NCBI RefSeq assembly: GCF_015356755.1
Contig: NZ_JADFCO010000062.1
Coordinates: forward strand, 124,001 to 188,000
Length of the DNA: 64,000 nucleotides
Direction of reading: 5' to 3'
Origin: Nonlabens antarcticus
GTDB lineage: Bacteria > Bacteroidota > Bacteroidia > Flavobacteriales > Flavobacteriaceae
Positions 1 to 7,618 of this stretch are shown here, in pieces (position 1 is the first letter of the stretch; the number at the start of each line of letters is the position of its first letter). A program made the translations under genes and the position numbers. The notes below the pieces were generated by a model. It worked only from the letters and a program-made list of their open reading frames with translations, did not search any database and was not told the DNA's origin.

Positions 1-1596
1 GATGGAATGGGGTATCTCGCGGTTCGAATGACTTTCAAAGATGGCGAGGTGCGACATGCTCTGATCGAGAAGCCTAAACATTTGAACAGATTTGTTGTAC
101 TTCCAGATCTAAAAGACGGTAAGCAATATGTCTTGCTGATAGATGATTTGATACGTCACAGAATGCATTATCTATTCAGCATTTTTGAATATGAAAGCAT
201 TGAGGCACATATGATAAAAGTAACACTAGATGCCCAGCTTGATATTGACTTAGACCTTAAAAAAAGTCTACTAGAAAAAATCAGAGATAGTGTATATGAT
301 CGTAAAGATGGGGATCCAGTTCGGTTCGTTTTTGATAGAGAAATCAATAAGGAAACGATTGATTTGATAATGAGTAAACTGGAGATAGATGATACCGACT
401 CTATCATTCCCAGCGGTAGGTATCACAACAGGCGTGATTATTTAAAGTTCCCCAGTTTAGGTCGTAAAGACTTATTATATGAACCACTCACACCTTTACC
501 TATTAAAAATCTTGTTATTAAAGGTTCTCTATTGATGCACATTGCAAGGAAGGATATTCTGCAATACGCGCCGTATCATACATTTGCAAATACTACAAAA
601 TTCTTAAGAGAAGCTGCGCTGGACCCTAATGTTGAGGATATAAAGATTACAATATATAGACTGGCAGAAGTTTCCCAGATTGCAGGATCTCTTATTAATG
701 CCGCCAAAAACGGAAAGTCGGTTACGGTATCTATTGAGTTACAGGCACGGTTTGATGAACAAGCAAATATCAATTATGCAGAGTTGATGCAGGAGGAGGG
801 GATTCAGATGATTTTCGGTGTTCCAGGCTTAAAAGTGCACTGCAAAGCTTGTCTCATAACTCGCCGACAGGAAGGTAAATTGAAACGGTATGGTTTTATC
901 TCTACTGGGAACTTCAACGAGGCGACTGCAGGAATTTACACAGATTATACTTTATTCACAGCAGATAAGAAGATATTAAAAGAGGTGGAACGTGTTTTTG
1001 AATTTTTTGAAGTCAATTACAAACAGCACAGGTATAAGCATTTACTTGTGAGTCCTACTTTTTTGAGATCTCGTATTGAGCAGATGGTTAGACGTGAAAT
1101 CGCTTTCGCGAAAGCGGGAAAAAAGGCATTGATACGGTTGAAACTTAATTCGTTCTCAGACTATAAAATGATTGATTTATTCTATCAAGCGTCCAATGCA
1201 GGTGTTCAAATTGAGCTAATCATACGTGGCATATGTTGTCTGATTCCAGGTGTTAAGGGAATGAGTGATAACATTAAAGCGATTAGTATTGTCGATCGTT
1301 ATCTAGAGCATCCACGCGTTTATTATTTTCACAATGGCGGTGATACCTCGTTATACATTTCTAGCGCAGATTTTATGCAACGCAACCTAGATAATCGTGT
1401 AGAAATCGCTTGTCCCATCTACGATGAGGATATTAAAAAAGAGATTTTAGAAACGCTGGATATTTGCTGGAATGACAATGTGAAGGCAAGAATAATTGAT
1501 GAGGATCAGTCAAATTCCTACGTAAGGAATGAAATGCCAGAAATCAGGTCGCAATACGCTACCTATGCTTATTATCAACAAAATATAGATGTTTAA
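1..1596 (+). CDS. ppk: Polyphosphate kinase 1, 3' part (partial at window start)
   Basis: The reading frame is open from base 1, so the N-terminal part lies outside the window; about 531 residues are present of a family length near 690. PPK1 makes inorganic polyphosphate reversibly from the gamma phosphate of ATP. Visible landmarks are the autophosphorylated histidine in VHCKACLI (His codon at 838-840), FISTGNFNE after it, RGICCLIPG, and the second conserved histidine in YFHNGG (1330-1332) followed by SSADFMQRNLDNRVE. These are the two phospholipase D-like C-terminal domains. A palindrome copy at 1101-1116 adds an AFAKA stretch. The stop overlaps the start of the exopolyphosphatase gene by one base (TAATG), so the two are translationally coupled. 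Confidence 0.97.
   Translation, partial: DGMGYLAVRMTFKDGEVRHALIEKPKHLNRFVVLPDLKDGKQYVLLIDDLIRHRMHYLFSIFEYESIEAHMIKVTLDAQLDIDLDLKKSLLEKIRDSVYDRKDGDPVRFVFDREINKETIDLIMSKLEIDDTDSIIPSGRYHNRRDYLKFPSLGRKDLLYEPLTPLPIKNLVIKGSLLMHIARKDILQYAPYHTFANTTKFLREAALDPNVEDIKITIYRLAEVSQIAGSLINAAKNGKSVTVSIELQARFDEQANINYAELMQEEGIQMIFGVPGLKVHCKACLITRRQEGKLKRYGFISTGNFNEATAGIYTDYTLFTADKKILKEVERVFEFFEVNYKQHRYKHLLVSPTFLRSRIEQMVRREIAFAKAGKKALIRLKLNSFSDYKMIDLFYQASNAGVQIELIIRGICCLIPGVKGMSDNIKAISIVDRYLEHPRVYYFHNGGDTSLYISSADFMQRNLDNRVEIACPIYDEDIKKEILETLDICWNDNVKARIIDEDQSNSYVRNEMPEIRSQYATYAYYQQNIDV
1101..1116. repeat. Palindrome copy 1 (in ppk)
   Basis: CGCTTTCGCGAAAGCG, perfect 16 bases. Read as AFAKA in PPK. Confidence 0.95.
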
Positions 1597-2495
1597 TGGG
1601 ATTTAATACAGAGAAATACGGAGCTATTGATATAGGATCTAACGCAATACGTTTATTAATTGCGACGGTCAATACCTTTGACAACCTGTCCCCTGTATTT
1701 AAAAAAACCAGTCTGATACGTGTTCCTGTTCGACTGGGCGAGGAAGTTTTTATGGATGGAAATATCTCGGAATATAACATTGAAAGGATGGTCAAAACTA
1801 TGAAATCCTATAAAAACTTAATGGAAGTTCATGAGGTTCTTGATTATAAGGCTTATGCTACCAGTGCGATGCGTGATGCCTCTAATGGTAAAGATGTGGT
1901 GAAGATTATAAAGAAGCAATCGGGAATTGATATTGAAATCATTGATGGAACACATGAAGCTGCTATGATTGCCATGACAGACCTGCGCGATTTGATCGAT
2001 GAGAATAAAGTTTACTTATATGTGGATGTGGGTGGAGGAAGTACAGAATTTACCTTGTATGCAAATGGTAGCCCGATAGAATCAAAATCCTTTAAAATCG
2101 GATCTGTTCGACTACTGCACGATATGGTTAAAAGCGAACTGTGGAAAGAAGCTGAGAAATGGGTAAAAGAAGCTTGTGAACCCTATCATAAAATAGAATT
2201 GATAGGCTCTGGTGGTAATATCAATAATATCTTTAAAAACAGCGGTAAGGTTTACGGCAAGCCTTTATCGTATTTGTACTTATCGAGTTATTATGAGAAA
2301 CTGCAAAGCTATACTTATGAAGAACGCATCTATCATCTAGCACTTAATCGAGATAGAGCAGATGTGATAATTCCAGCCTGTCGTATCTATCTGAGAGCCA
2401 TGAAATGGAGTGATGCAAAAAACATTCATGTTCCAAAAATAGGATTAACGGATGGTATCATTAAATCTATATATAATTCTAGAATTCAAACATAA
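1596..2495 (+). CDS. ppx: Exopolyphosphatase / GppA-type phosphatase
   Basis: 299-residue protein of the Ppx/GppA branch of the actin/ASKHA fold. It hydrolyses terminal phosphate from polyphosphate, or pppGpp in some members. The first phosphate loop reads YGAIDIGSNAIRLLI near the N terminus, the second YVDVGGGSTEFTL near residue 148, and a third glycine-rich loop LIGSGGNINNI follows near 207. The length fits the short two-domain form without the C-terminal HD extension of E. coli Ppx. It starts inside the ppk stop codon, so synthesis and breakdown enzymes are made from one message. Whether its substrate is polyphosphate or pppGpp cannot be told from the sequence; the ppk neighbour favours polyphosphate. 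Confidence 0.92.
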   Translation: MGFNTEKYGAIDIGSNAIRLLIATVNTFDNLSPVFKKTSLIRVPVRLGEEVFMDGNISEYNIERMVKTMKSYKNLMEVHEVLDYKAYATSAMRDASNGKDVVKIIKKQSGIDIEIIDGTHEAAMIAMTDLRDLIDENKVYLYVDVGGGSTEFTLYANGSPIESKSFKIGSVRLLHDMVKSELWKEAEKWVKEACEPYHKIELIGSGGNINNIFKNSGKVYGKPLSYLYLSSYYEKLQSYTYEERIYHLALNRDRADVIIPACRIYLRAMKWSDAKNIHVPKIGLTDGIIKSIYNSRIQT

Positions 2496-2612
2496 AGAAT
2501 AGACTTTTAGAACAGCTCATCACATCTATCTTTAATGGTAAGGTCATAACTCGATAATTTTATGGTCCTACTTTCATTCCAGATTGAAACCGATTATGAT
2601 TTAAAAGTTCAT

Positions 2613-4499
2613 TTAAAATTCTAAGTCAAAGGTTTTTCTAAGTAAATCTATAGAAGGATTTTTATCTACTAATTTTTGAAATTTCTCCTGATCCGTATAG
2701 ACGTATCTTTTTTGTACTGATTTGTCCACAGTAATGGCGATTTCCAGATTGTAATTCTGTAATTCTCGCTTTAAGAATTCAAGTATTTGACCCATGTTTT
2801 TTTCCAAATCTTCCTTCATAGAAACATTTGGGAATCGCAGGTGTGCTATTGTACCTTCCAACTTGGGACTATCCACGTTTAAAATACTCGCTAGAATCAG
2901 TGAGCCGCGTTCTTTTAAGTGTTCCACATATTTATTCCATACCGCCACTAGCTCCTCTTGTGTAAAAGGTTCTTCAGGTAAACTGTCGTGTATCACTTCA
3001 GTTTCCTTTTTATTCTCAATGTGTTCCTTTTTACGCTCTATTCCCTGTATTGAAAGCGAGCTTACCCTATTGCGATTTTTATCTAATAAAGCTTTACGTC
3101 TCTCGTCTAGAGATTGATTGGAAGATTCACTAGGAGTAGGAGGTATAGGATTTGTTACTTCAGAAGTACTCGTTTGCGGAACAACTTTTACTTCAGGCTG
3201 TGGTAGAGAATTTAATTTTTCTTCTGTCTTCTCGGGAACGTCAATTGCACTGGAGTTAGAAACTTGACCTACATTTTCGGTATGGCCAGGAAGCGATTGG
3301 TTAGAATTAGATCTTTCAATTTTCGATTGGGAATCAGCTATAACCTCATCTGTAGAAGTAGTAGGCTCTGAAACTACAGCTTCAGCAAATGTATCAGCGG
3401 GTAGGATGTAGGTTAGAGACTTTTTTTTTTCGCCAGTAGCTGGCGTAAGAATAGAGGCAAGTTGCATCAAGCAAAGCTCCACAAGCAAACGCTGGTTGCG
3501 GCTGTTGCGGTACTTTAAATCGGCATCGTTAGTGATCTCGATGGCTGTTTGCAAAAAGCTCATCTCTGTCAATCTTGCCTGTTCTAGATATTTCTTTTTA
3601 GTAGATTCTCCCAATTCCAGCAACACAATCGTACGTTCGTCTTTACAAACCATTAGATCTCTAAAATGTGAGGCAAGACCATTTAAAAAATGCTGACCAT
3701 CAAAACCTTTAATCATGATCTGATCATAATCTACCAGTAGCTGTGGTATATTATTTTCAAGAATCAAAGAAGTCATACTGAAATAAGTATCCCGATCCAG
3801 TACATTCAAATTCTCAGTTACCGCTTGTACCGTTAGATCTTTACCAGAAAAACTCACAACCCGGTCAAAAATGGATAAGGAATCCCGCAAGGCACCATCA
3901 GCTTTTTGAGCGATGATTTGCAGTGCTTCTTCCTCCGCATCAATATTTTCCTTAACCGCTATTCGCTTTAAATGCTCTCGCATGTCACTAACCGTGATTC
4001 GTTTAAAGTCAAAGATTTGACAACGGGACAAGATCGTAGGAATTATTTTGTGCTTCTCTGTGGTTGCGAGAATAAAAATCGCATGCGCTGGTGGTTCTTC
4101 TAAGGTTTTCAAAAACGCATTAAAAGCAGCAGAAGACAACATGTGTACCTCGTCAATAATATAGATTTTGTATTTCCCCACTTGCGGAGGTACGCGCACC
4201 TGGGCAATCAATTCCCGGATGCCATCCACGCTATTGTTGGATGCCGCATCCAGTTCAAAAATGTTGAATGCAAAATCCTCATTAGGATCATATTCCACAT
4301 TATGCTGGTTAATTTTCTTCGCCAGAATACGAGCGCAAGTCGTTTTTCCCACACCACGCGGTCCGGTGAATAGCAGGGCCTGCGCTAGATGATTGCTTTC
4401 GATAGCGTTATCTAACGTTCGGGTAATGGCAGACTGTCCCACCACATCTTCAAAGGTCTCGGGTCTGTATTTTCGGGCTGATACTATAAAGGGCTCCAT
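2613..4499 (-). CDS. dnaX: DNA polymerase III subunit gamma/tau
   Basis: Clamp-loader ATPase of 628 residues if started at MEPFIVSARKYRP, the form usual in the family; an in-frame ATG seven codons earlier (4520) is less likely. Walker A is GPRGVGKTTCAR, Walker B DEVHMLS, sensor 1 ATTEKHK, and the SRCQ arginine-finger motif follows. The four-cysteine zinc module found in E. coli DnaX between Walker A and the ELDAASN motif is absent: that stretch has no cysteine cluster. A proline/serine-rich linker follows the collar domain, then a C-terminal tau-like domain ends near LRKTFDLEF. A run of ten A residues in the coding strand sits at codons 357-360, exactly after the collar domain (separate entry). 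Confidence 0.97.
   Translation of the reverse strand: MEPFIVSARKYRPETFEDVVGQSAITRTLDNAIESNHLAQALLFTGPRGVGKTTCARILAKKINQHNVEYDPNEDFAFNIFELDAASNNSVDGIRELIAQVRVPPQVGKYKIYIIDEVHMLSSAAFNAFLKTLEEPPAHAIFILATTEKHKIIPTILSRCQIFDFKRITVSDMREHLKRIAVKENIDAEEEALQIIAQKADGALRDSLSIFDRVVSFSGKDLTVQAVTENLNVLDRDTYFSMTSLILENNIPQLLVDYDQIMIKGFDGQHFLNGLASHFRDLMVCKDERTIVLLELGESTKKKYLEQARLTEMSFLQTAIEITNDADLKYRNSRNQRLLVELCLMQLASILTPATGEKKKSLTYILPADTFAEAVVSEPTTSTDEVIADSQSKIERSNSNQSLPGHTENVGQVSNSSAIDVPEKTEEKLNSLPQPEVKVVPQTSTSEVTNPIPPTPSESSNQSLDERRKALLDKNRNRVSSLSIQGIERKKEHIENKKETEVIHDSLPEEPFTQEELVAVWNKYVEHLKERGSLILASILNVDSPKLEGTIAHLRFPNVSMKEDLEKNMGQILEFLKRELQNYNLEIAITVDKSVQKRYVYTDQEKFQKLVDKNPSIDLLRKTFDLEF
3420..3431 (-). 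promoter_or_regulatory. Candidate A10 slippage / programmed frameshift site in dnaX
   Basis: The coding strand reads GAA AAA AAA AAG at codons 357-360 of DnaX, ten consecutive A. Slipping by -1 continues for eight codons (V S N L H P T R) to a TGA and gives a 368-residue product. The +1 frame stops at TAA within three codons. The product would keep the AAA+ and collar domains and lose the tau tail, as E. coli gamma (ribosomal frameshift on A AAA AAG) and the Thermus thermophilus short form (transcriptional slippage on A9) do. That it works here is inference. Confidence 0.55.
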
Positions 4500-4589
4500 G
4501 CGCGCCAAAGATAAATTCAACCATCCGCAACTGGATCGATTGTGGGTTTGTTTTTATGATAATTATCAACAGTTCGGGCATAATTCATG

Positions 4590-4597
4590 TAATTTTG
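4590..4597 (+). promoter_or_regulatory. -7 element of the rnpB promoter
   Basis: TAATTTTG matches the Bacteroidota -7 consensus TAnnTTTG and ends 4 bases before the 5' strand of the RNase P P1 helix. No good TTTG -33 box is seen at the usual spacing. It lies between dnaX (divergent) and rnpB. Confidence 0.6.
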
Positions 4598-4601
4598 CCG
4601 C

Positions 4602-4938
4602 AGCAGGCCGCTCTATCGTATAGCGCTCAGATTTATCTGGGAATTATGAGGAAAGTCCGGACACCATAGGATAACATAGCGGCTAACGGCCGTCGGTTCG
4701 CTTTCGCGAAAGCGAAAACGAATTAGGACCAGTGCAACAGAAAGGATGTACAGGTAATGCTGTAGTGAAACCAGGTAAACTCTATGTGGTGAAATGTCGC
4801 GTAAATCAGAGCTTGAGTGCGATCCGCGCGATTCTGAAGGGTAGGCAGTTAGAGGTTGTGAGTAATTGCAATCCTAGATAAATGATAGAGTGCTTCATTT
4901 ATGGAGTAACAGGATCCGGCTTATAGGCCTGCTTTTTT
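4602..4938 (+). ncRNA. rnpB: RNase P RNA (bacterial class A)
   Basis: The catalytic RNA that matures tRNA 5' ends. The P1 helix pairs AGCAGGCC (4602-4609) with GGCCTGCT (4926-4933). The P4 5' strand with its conserved surroundings, GAGGAAAGTCCGGACACC, lies at about 4650-4667, followed by GCGGCTAACGGCC, ACAGAAA and GTGAAACC landmarks. The 3' conserved part is ACAGGATCCGGCTTATAGGCC. A run of T directly after P1 (4933-4938) acts as terminator. The P12-position hairpin is built from the repeated palindrome (4699-4714), extended by TT/AA to a perfect 20-base stem. Confidence 0.96.
4699..4714. repeat. Palindrome copy 2 (in rnpB)
   Basis: Perfect 16 bases; extended to 20 by TT/AA. Forms the hairpin at the P12 position of RNase P RNA. 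Confidence 0.95.
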
Positions 4939-5080
4939 AATTACCAATTGCTGATTCTTGATTTGCTAAGCAAACCATTATTGCTAATTATCGATTGCGA
5001 ATTGCTGCGCAACCATTTATTCCTTTTCCAGGATATTTCACTGATCATAGATAGATCATTTTGTAAAATTACAAATCTCT

Positions 5081-5118
5081 CGACGTCAGTTCGAGCGCAG
5101 TCGAGAACAGTTGTGTAG
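5081..5118. repeat. Intergenic repeat, copy 1
   Basis: First copy of an imperfect direct repeat; the second is at 5279-5314. Shared core: CGCAGTCGAGAACA followed by TTGTGTAG. Preceded by CGTCAGTT in both. The first copy contains short self-complementary parts (CTCGA/TCGAG). It lies in the 522-base gap between rnpB and rsmD, where I see no gene. Confidence 0.7.
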
Positions 5119-5278
5119 CAGCGCCTTGATTTTTTTCACTAATCTTAATGGTCAATTATCTATTGGAAATCGCTACCCATTTTTCATTCTCGATTCTTAA
5201 TTATTGGCCTCCTTAGCAAGCTTTAGTTGCTGATTTCATTCAGGTACTACTATACAGCTTGTAAATAGAAAAACTACA

Positions 5279-5314
5279 ACGTCAGTTGGATCGCAGTCGA
5301 GAACAATTGTGTAG
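5279..5314. repeat. Intergenic repeat, copy 2
   Basis: Second copy of the repeat at 5081-5118, same orientation, about 198 bases downstream, with a few substitutions. Confidence 0.7.
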
Positions 5315-5390
5315 TTCAATTTTTAATTCAAGAGAAAACACAGATCTTGAAAAACTTAAACCTAAACTGAAACTAAAAAAAACTACATTT

Positions 5391-5411
5391 CAATATTCAA
5401 TATTCAATATT
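5391..5411. repeat. Three tandem 7-base units (CAATATT)
   Basis: CAATATT repeated three times without interruption, in AT-rich DNA beyond the rsmD stop codon. The remaining 4939-5460 interval holds degenerate short repeats and no supportable gene. Confidence 0.7.
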
Positions 5412-5460
5412 CGTTAATCTGTGTTCGATAATATTTAAGTTCGCTATTAGGCTCAGACTA

Positions 5461-6015
5461 TTATTCCTCCTCGGAACTTTCACCTAAGAAAAAACTAAAA
5501 ACCGTCCCCCCATATTTGCGCTGGTTATCAAAGGAAGGATGACTACTTAAATCGGTGTGTTTTGAATGCTCGATAATTAAAATCCCATCAGTATTGAGAA
5601 GGTTATTTTCAAAAACTGCATCAGGAATTTTTAGAAATTCCTCCAGCTCTATACCGTAAGGAGGATCAGCAAAAATGATGTCGTAACTGCCCTTGTGATT
5701 TTGGATAAACATGAAAACATCTGCTTTGGTGGTTTCAATGGGAAGATCTAGTAACTCTGCTGTCTTTTCAATAAACTGAATGCAGGGCATGTGTGAATCT
5801 ACAGCTAGAACAGACCCTACACCGCGACTTGCAAATTCATAGGACATGTTTCCGCTTCCTGCAAAAAGTTCTAAAACCTTCAAGCCATGTAAATGAACCA
5901 GGTTGCGCAGAATGTTGAATAGGGCTTCCTTAGCCATATCTGTTGTAGGGCGTATGGGAAGCTTTTTAGGAGCTTGAATCCTGCGGCCTTTATGAATGCC
6001 TGAAATTATGCGCAT
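5461..6015 (-). CDS. rsmD: 16S rRNA (guanine(966)-N(2))-methyltransferase
   Basis: 184 residues, the usual RsmD length. It transfers a methyl group from S-adenosylmethionine to G966 of 16S rRNA in the small subunit. It begins MRIISGIHKGRRI, followed by RPTTDMAKEALFNIL. The SAM-binding motif I is LELFAGSGNMS and the catalytic motif IV is ADPPYG, the DPPY form of the N-methyltransferase NPPY motif. Its start overlaps the end of the upstream DUF3822-like gene by 10 bases, so the two are co-translated. Confidence 0.93.
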   Translation of the reverse strand: MRIISGIHKGRRIQAPKKLPIRPTTDMAKEALFNILRNLVHLHGLKVLELFAGSGNMSYEFASRGVGSVLAVDSHMPCIQFIEKTAELLDLPIETTKADVFMFIQNHKGSYDIIFADPPYGIELEEFLKIPDAVFENNLLNTDGILIIEHSKHTDLSSHPSFDNQRKYGGTVFSFFLGESSEEE

Positions 6016-6770
6016 AGGAGTGTTTGTAAGTATTTAGGATAGTCATCAATATAAGCTACGTGGCGCACATAGGTGTATAATAAATTAAAAAGCTGTTGAT
6101 TGATTTCTGGCTGAATTATAGTTAAATGAACCGTTTCTGGATCGAGTTGGTTTTGTTCAGCGGCAAATAGGGTATAAAATAAAATATCTTCTACTTGCTC
6201 GTGCTGGAATAGGTTATGGGCAACTAAAATTCCATCGCTAAAAATAGTAAGATAAAAATGCGATGGCATGACTTCAATAAAAACTCCATCAGGTCTGGTA
6301 TTTAAAACAGGCAGACAGAGTGTTGAATAATGGAAATAACTATAATCTCCATACCTGTCGTAAAAGAAATTATTGACATTTGAATAAGCAACATATACCA
6401 GGTTCGCATTTATTGCTGGAAGGTTTTCGTCAACGCTTACCGTATCGGTTTGCAGCAATCTGGTGTTGTATTTTAAATAATCTGCAGCATTTTCTTCTTG
6501 ATAGATATCACTAGGAACTAGAGTGAAAATATCATGATGATAAATCAGTTTCACCGATTCAAAGTCTGCTTTGAGAGACTCCTCCTTTTCAAAACAATCT
6601 TTCACAGCAGTTAAGATCTCAATGGGGTTAGAAGCGTGTTTAAAAGATTTATTAAATACACTAATAACCTCAGATGAGGTATGGATATAAAAAGAAAGTC
6701 CATCCTGATGAATCAGGACGGACAGTCTATTAATTATATTTTGATTATTGTTTTGTGCGGGAGATTGCAT
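6006..6770 (-). CDS. DUF3822-like protein
   Basis: 254 residues from the ATG at 6770; an upstream in-frame GTG (6791) would add seven. It resembles the DUF3822 family that commonly sits directly upstream of rsmD in Bacteroidota; function unknown. No signal peptide or membrane segment. The pattern is of alternating beta strands and helices, with a repeated motif around hydrophobic strand-FY-D sites (FFYDRYGDYSYFHY) and an acidic stretch EHEQVEDILFY. It overlaps both the preceding membrane-protein gene and the following rsmD gene, which points to one operon. I assign family from memory of sequence pattern and context, not from a search. Confidence 0.65.
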   Translation of the reverse strand: MQSPAQNNNQNIINRLSVLIHQDGLSFYIHTSSEVISVFNKSFKHASNPIEILTAVKDCFEKEESLKADFESVKLIYHHDIFTLVPSDIYQEENAADYLKYNTRLLQTDTVSVDENLPAINANLVYVAYSNVNNFFYDRYGDYSYFHYSTLCLPVLNTRPDGVFIEVMPSHFYLTIFSDGILVAHNLFQHEQVEDILFYTLFAAEQNQLDPETVHLTIIQPEINQQLFNLLYTYVRHVAYIDDYPKYLQTLLCA

Positions 6771-7497
6771 ATTGTCTAGGCCAGTTACCACTTGTGGAAA
6801 CTTCTTCTAAGCTACCTACTATAATTTCAGCACCGTCAATGGCTTCCACTTGTTTGATTTCTAATTCTCTTTGAACCAATCTTTCTGGTTGGTCAAAAAG
6901 GATTTCTTTCTTAGAGGCTTTCGCTACAAATACTTGCAGTTGATTATCTCCATCTGCAACAGTTCCTGTTTCAAGGGTGATTTTTCCTGGTGCACCAGGA
7001 ATATCATAACTCAATAGGTTGCGTACATCCACATTTTGGAACAGTGAATCTTTAACCGATTTAAACCCTAGAGTATCCACCATTGTAATTTCTTTGTAAT
7101 ACCCTCCAGTTCCTGACAGACCGTATCGTTTGTTTTTTTCCACGTCAATGATACTGCTATCACGTTTTTGGGTTAATGCAAACTGTGCGGTATCAATAAA
7201 CCTTGCAAGAGCTTCAATATCTTTAGTGTATTTGCCAGTAATTAGTTTGTGAGCCACTTGTGCATCACGCAATCTAATAAGTTGGGCAACTACTTTTTGA
7301 TACCGTTCCTCTTTCACCTTTTCAAATTTGACAGGCTCTGCGATGGATTGATAAAGTTTGAATCCGAAGAAACCTATGAGCGCCAGCAATACAATGATGA
7401 TAACGATGTGAAGTTTACGTGGGATTTTGTTGATAAATATCGCAAGTAGTACAAGCACGATGATACCTATAACTACCGACAAGATCAAATTGAACAT
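6745..7497 (-). CDS. Hypothetical membrane protein with two N-terminal membrane segments
   Basis: 250 residues. Two hydrophobic helices at about 5-23 and 30-49, separated by a short basic loop KIPRKLH, suggest a membrane anchor with the rest on one side. A helical, charged stretch follows (KVKEERYQKVVAQLIRLRDAQVAHK), reminiscent of pseudopilin-like helices but not enough to assign. The remaining part is beta-rich. It is the first gene of the run with the DUF3822-like gene and rsmD, overlapping the next gene by about 26 bases. I do not recognise the family. Confidence 0.8.
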   Translation of the reverse strand: MFNLILSVVIGIIVLVLLAIFINKIPRKLHIVIIIVLLALIGFFGFKLYQSIAEPVKFEKVKEERYQKVVAQLIRLRDAQVAHKLITGKYTKDIEALARFIDTAQFALTQKRDSSIIDVEKNKRYGLSGTGGYYKEITMVDTLGFKSVKDSLFQNVDVRNLLSYDIPGAPGKITLETGTVADGDNQLQVFVAKASKKEILFDQPERLVQRELEIKQVEAIDGAEIIVGSLEEVSTSGNWPRQYAISRTKQ

Positions 7498-7618
7498 AAG
7501 AAGAATTGTTTGTTAGCTTTATTTCAAAGGAAACAAATCTACAATTTTTTTTCACTCGTCCTAATGAGCAGTGTTTTTTTTGAACTAAGTTTATCCTCTA
7601 CATTCCCACAACTCATTT

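Noticed and set aside
2496-2612. Terminator between ppx and dnaX
   Set aside because: No stem with a T tract could be supported in this convergent gap.
4500-4520. Earlier ATG for dnaX
   Set aside because: The conserved family N terminus is MEPFIVSARKYRP, beginning at 4499.
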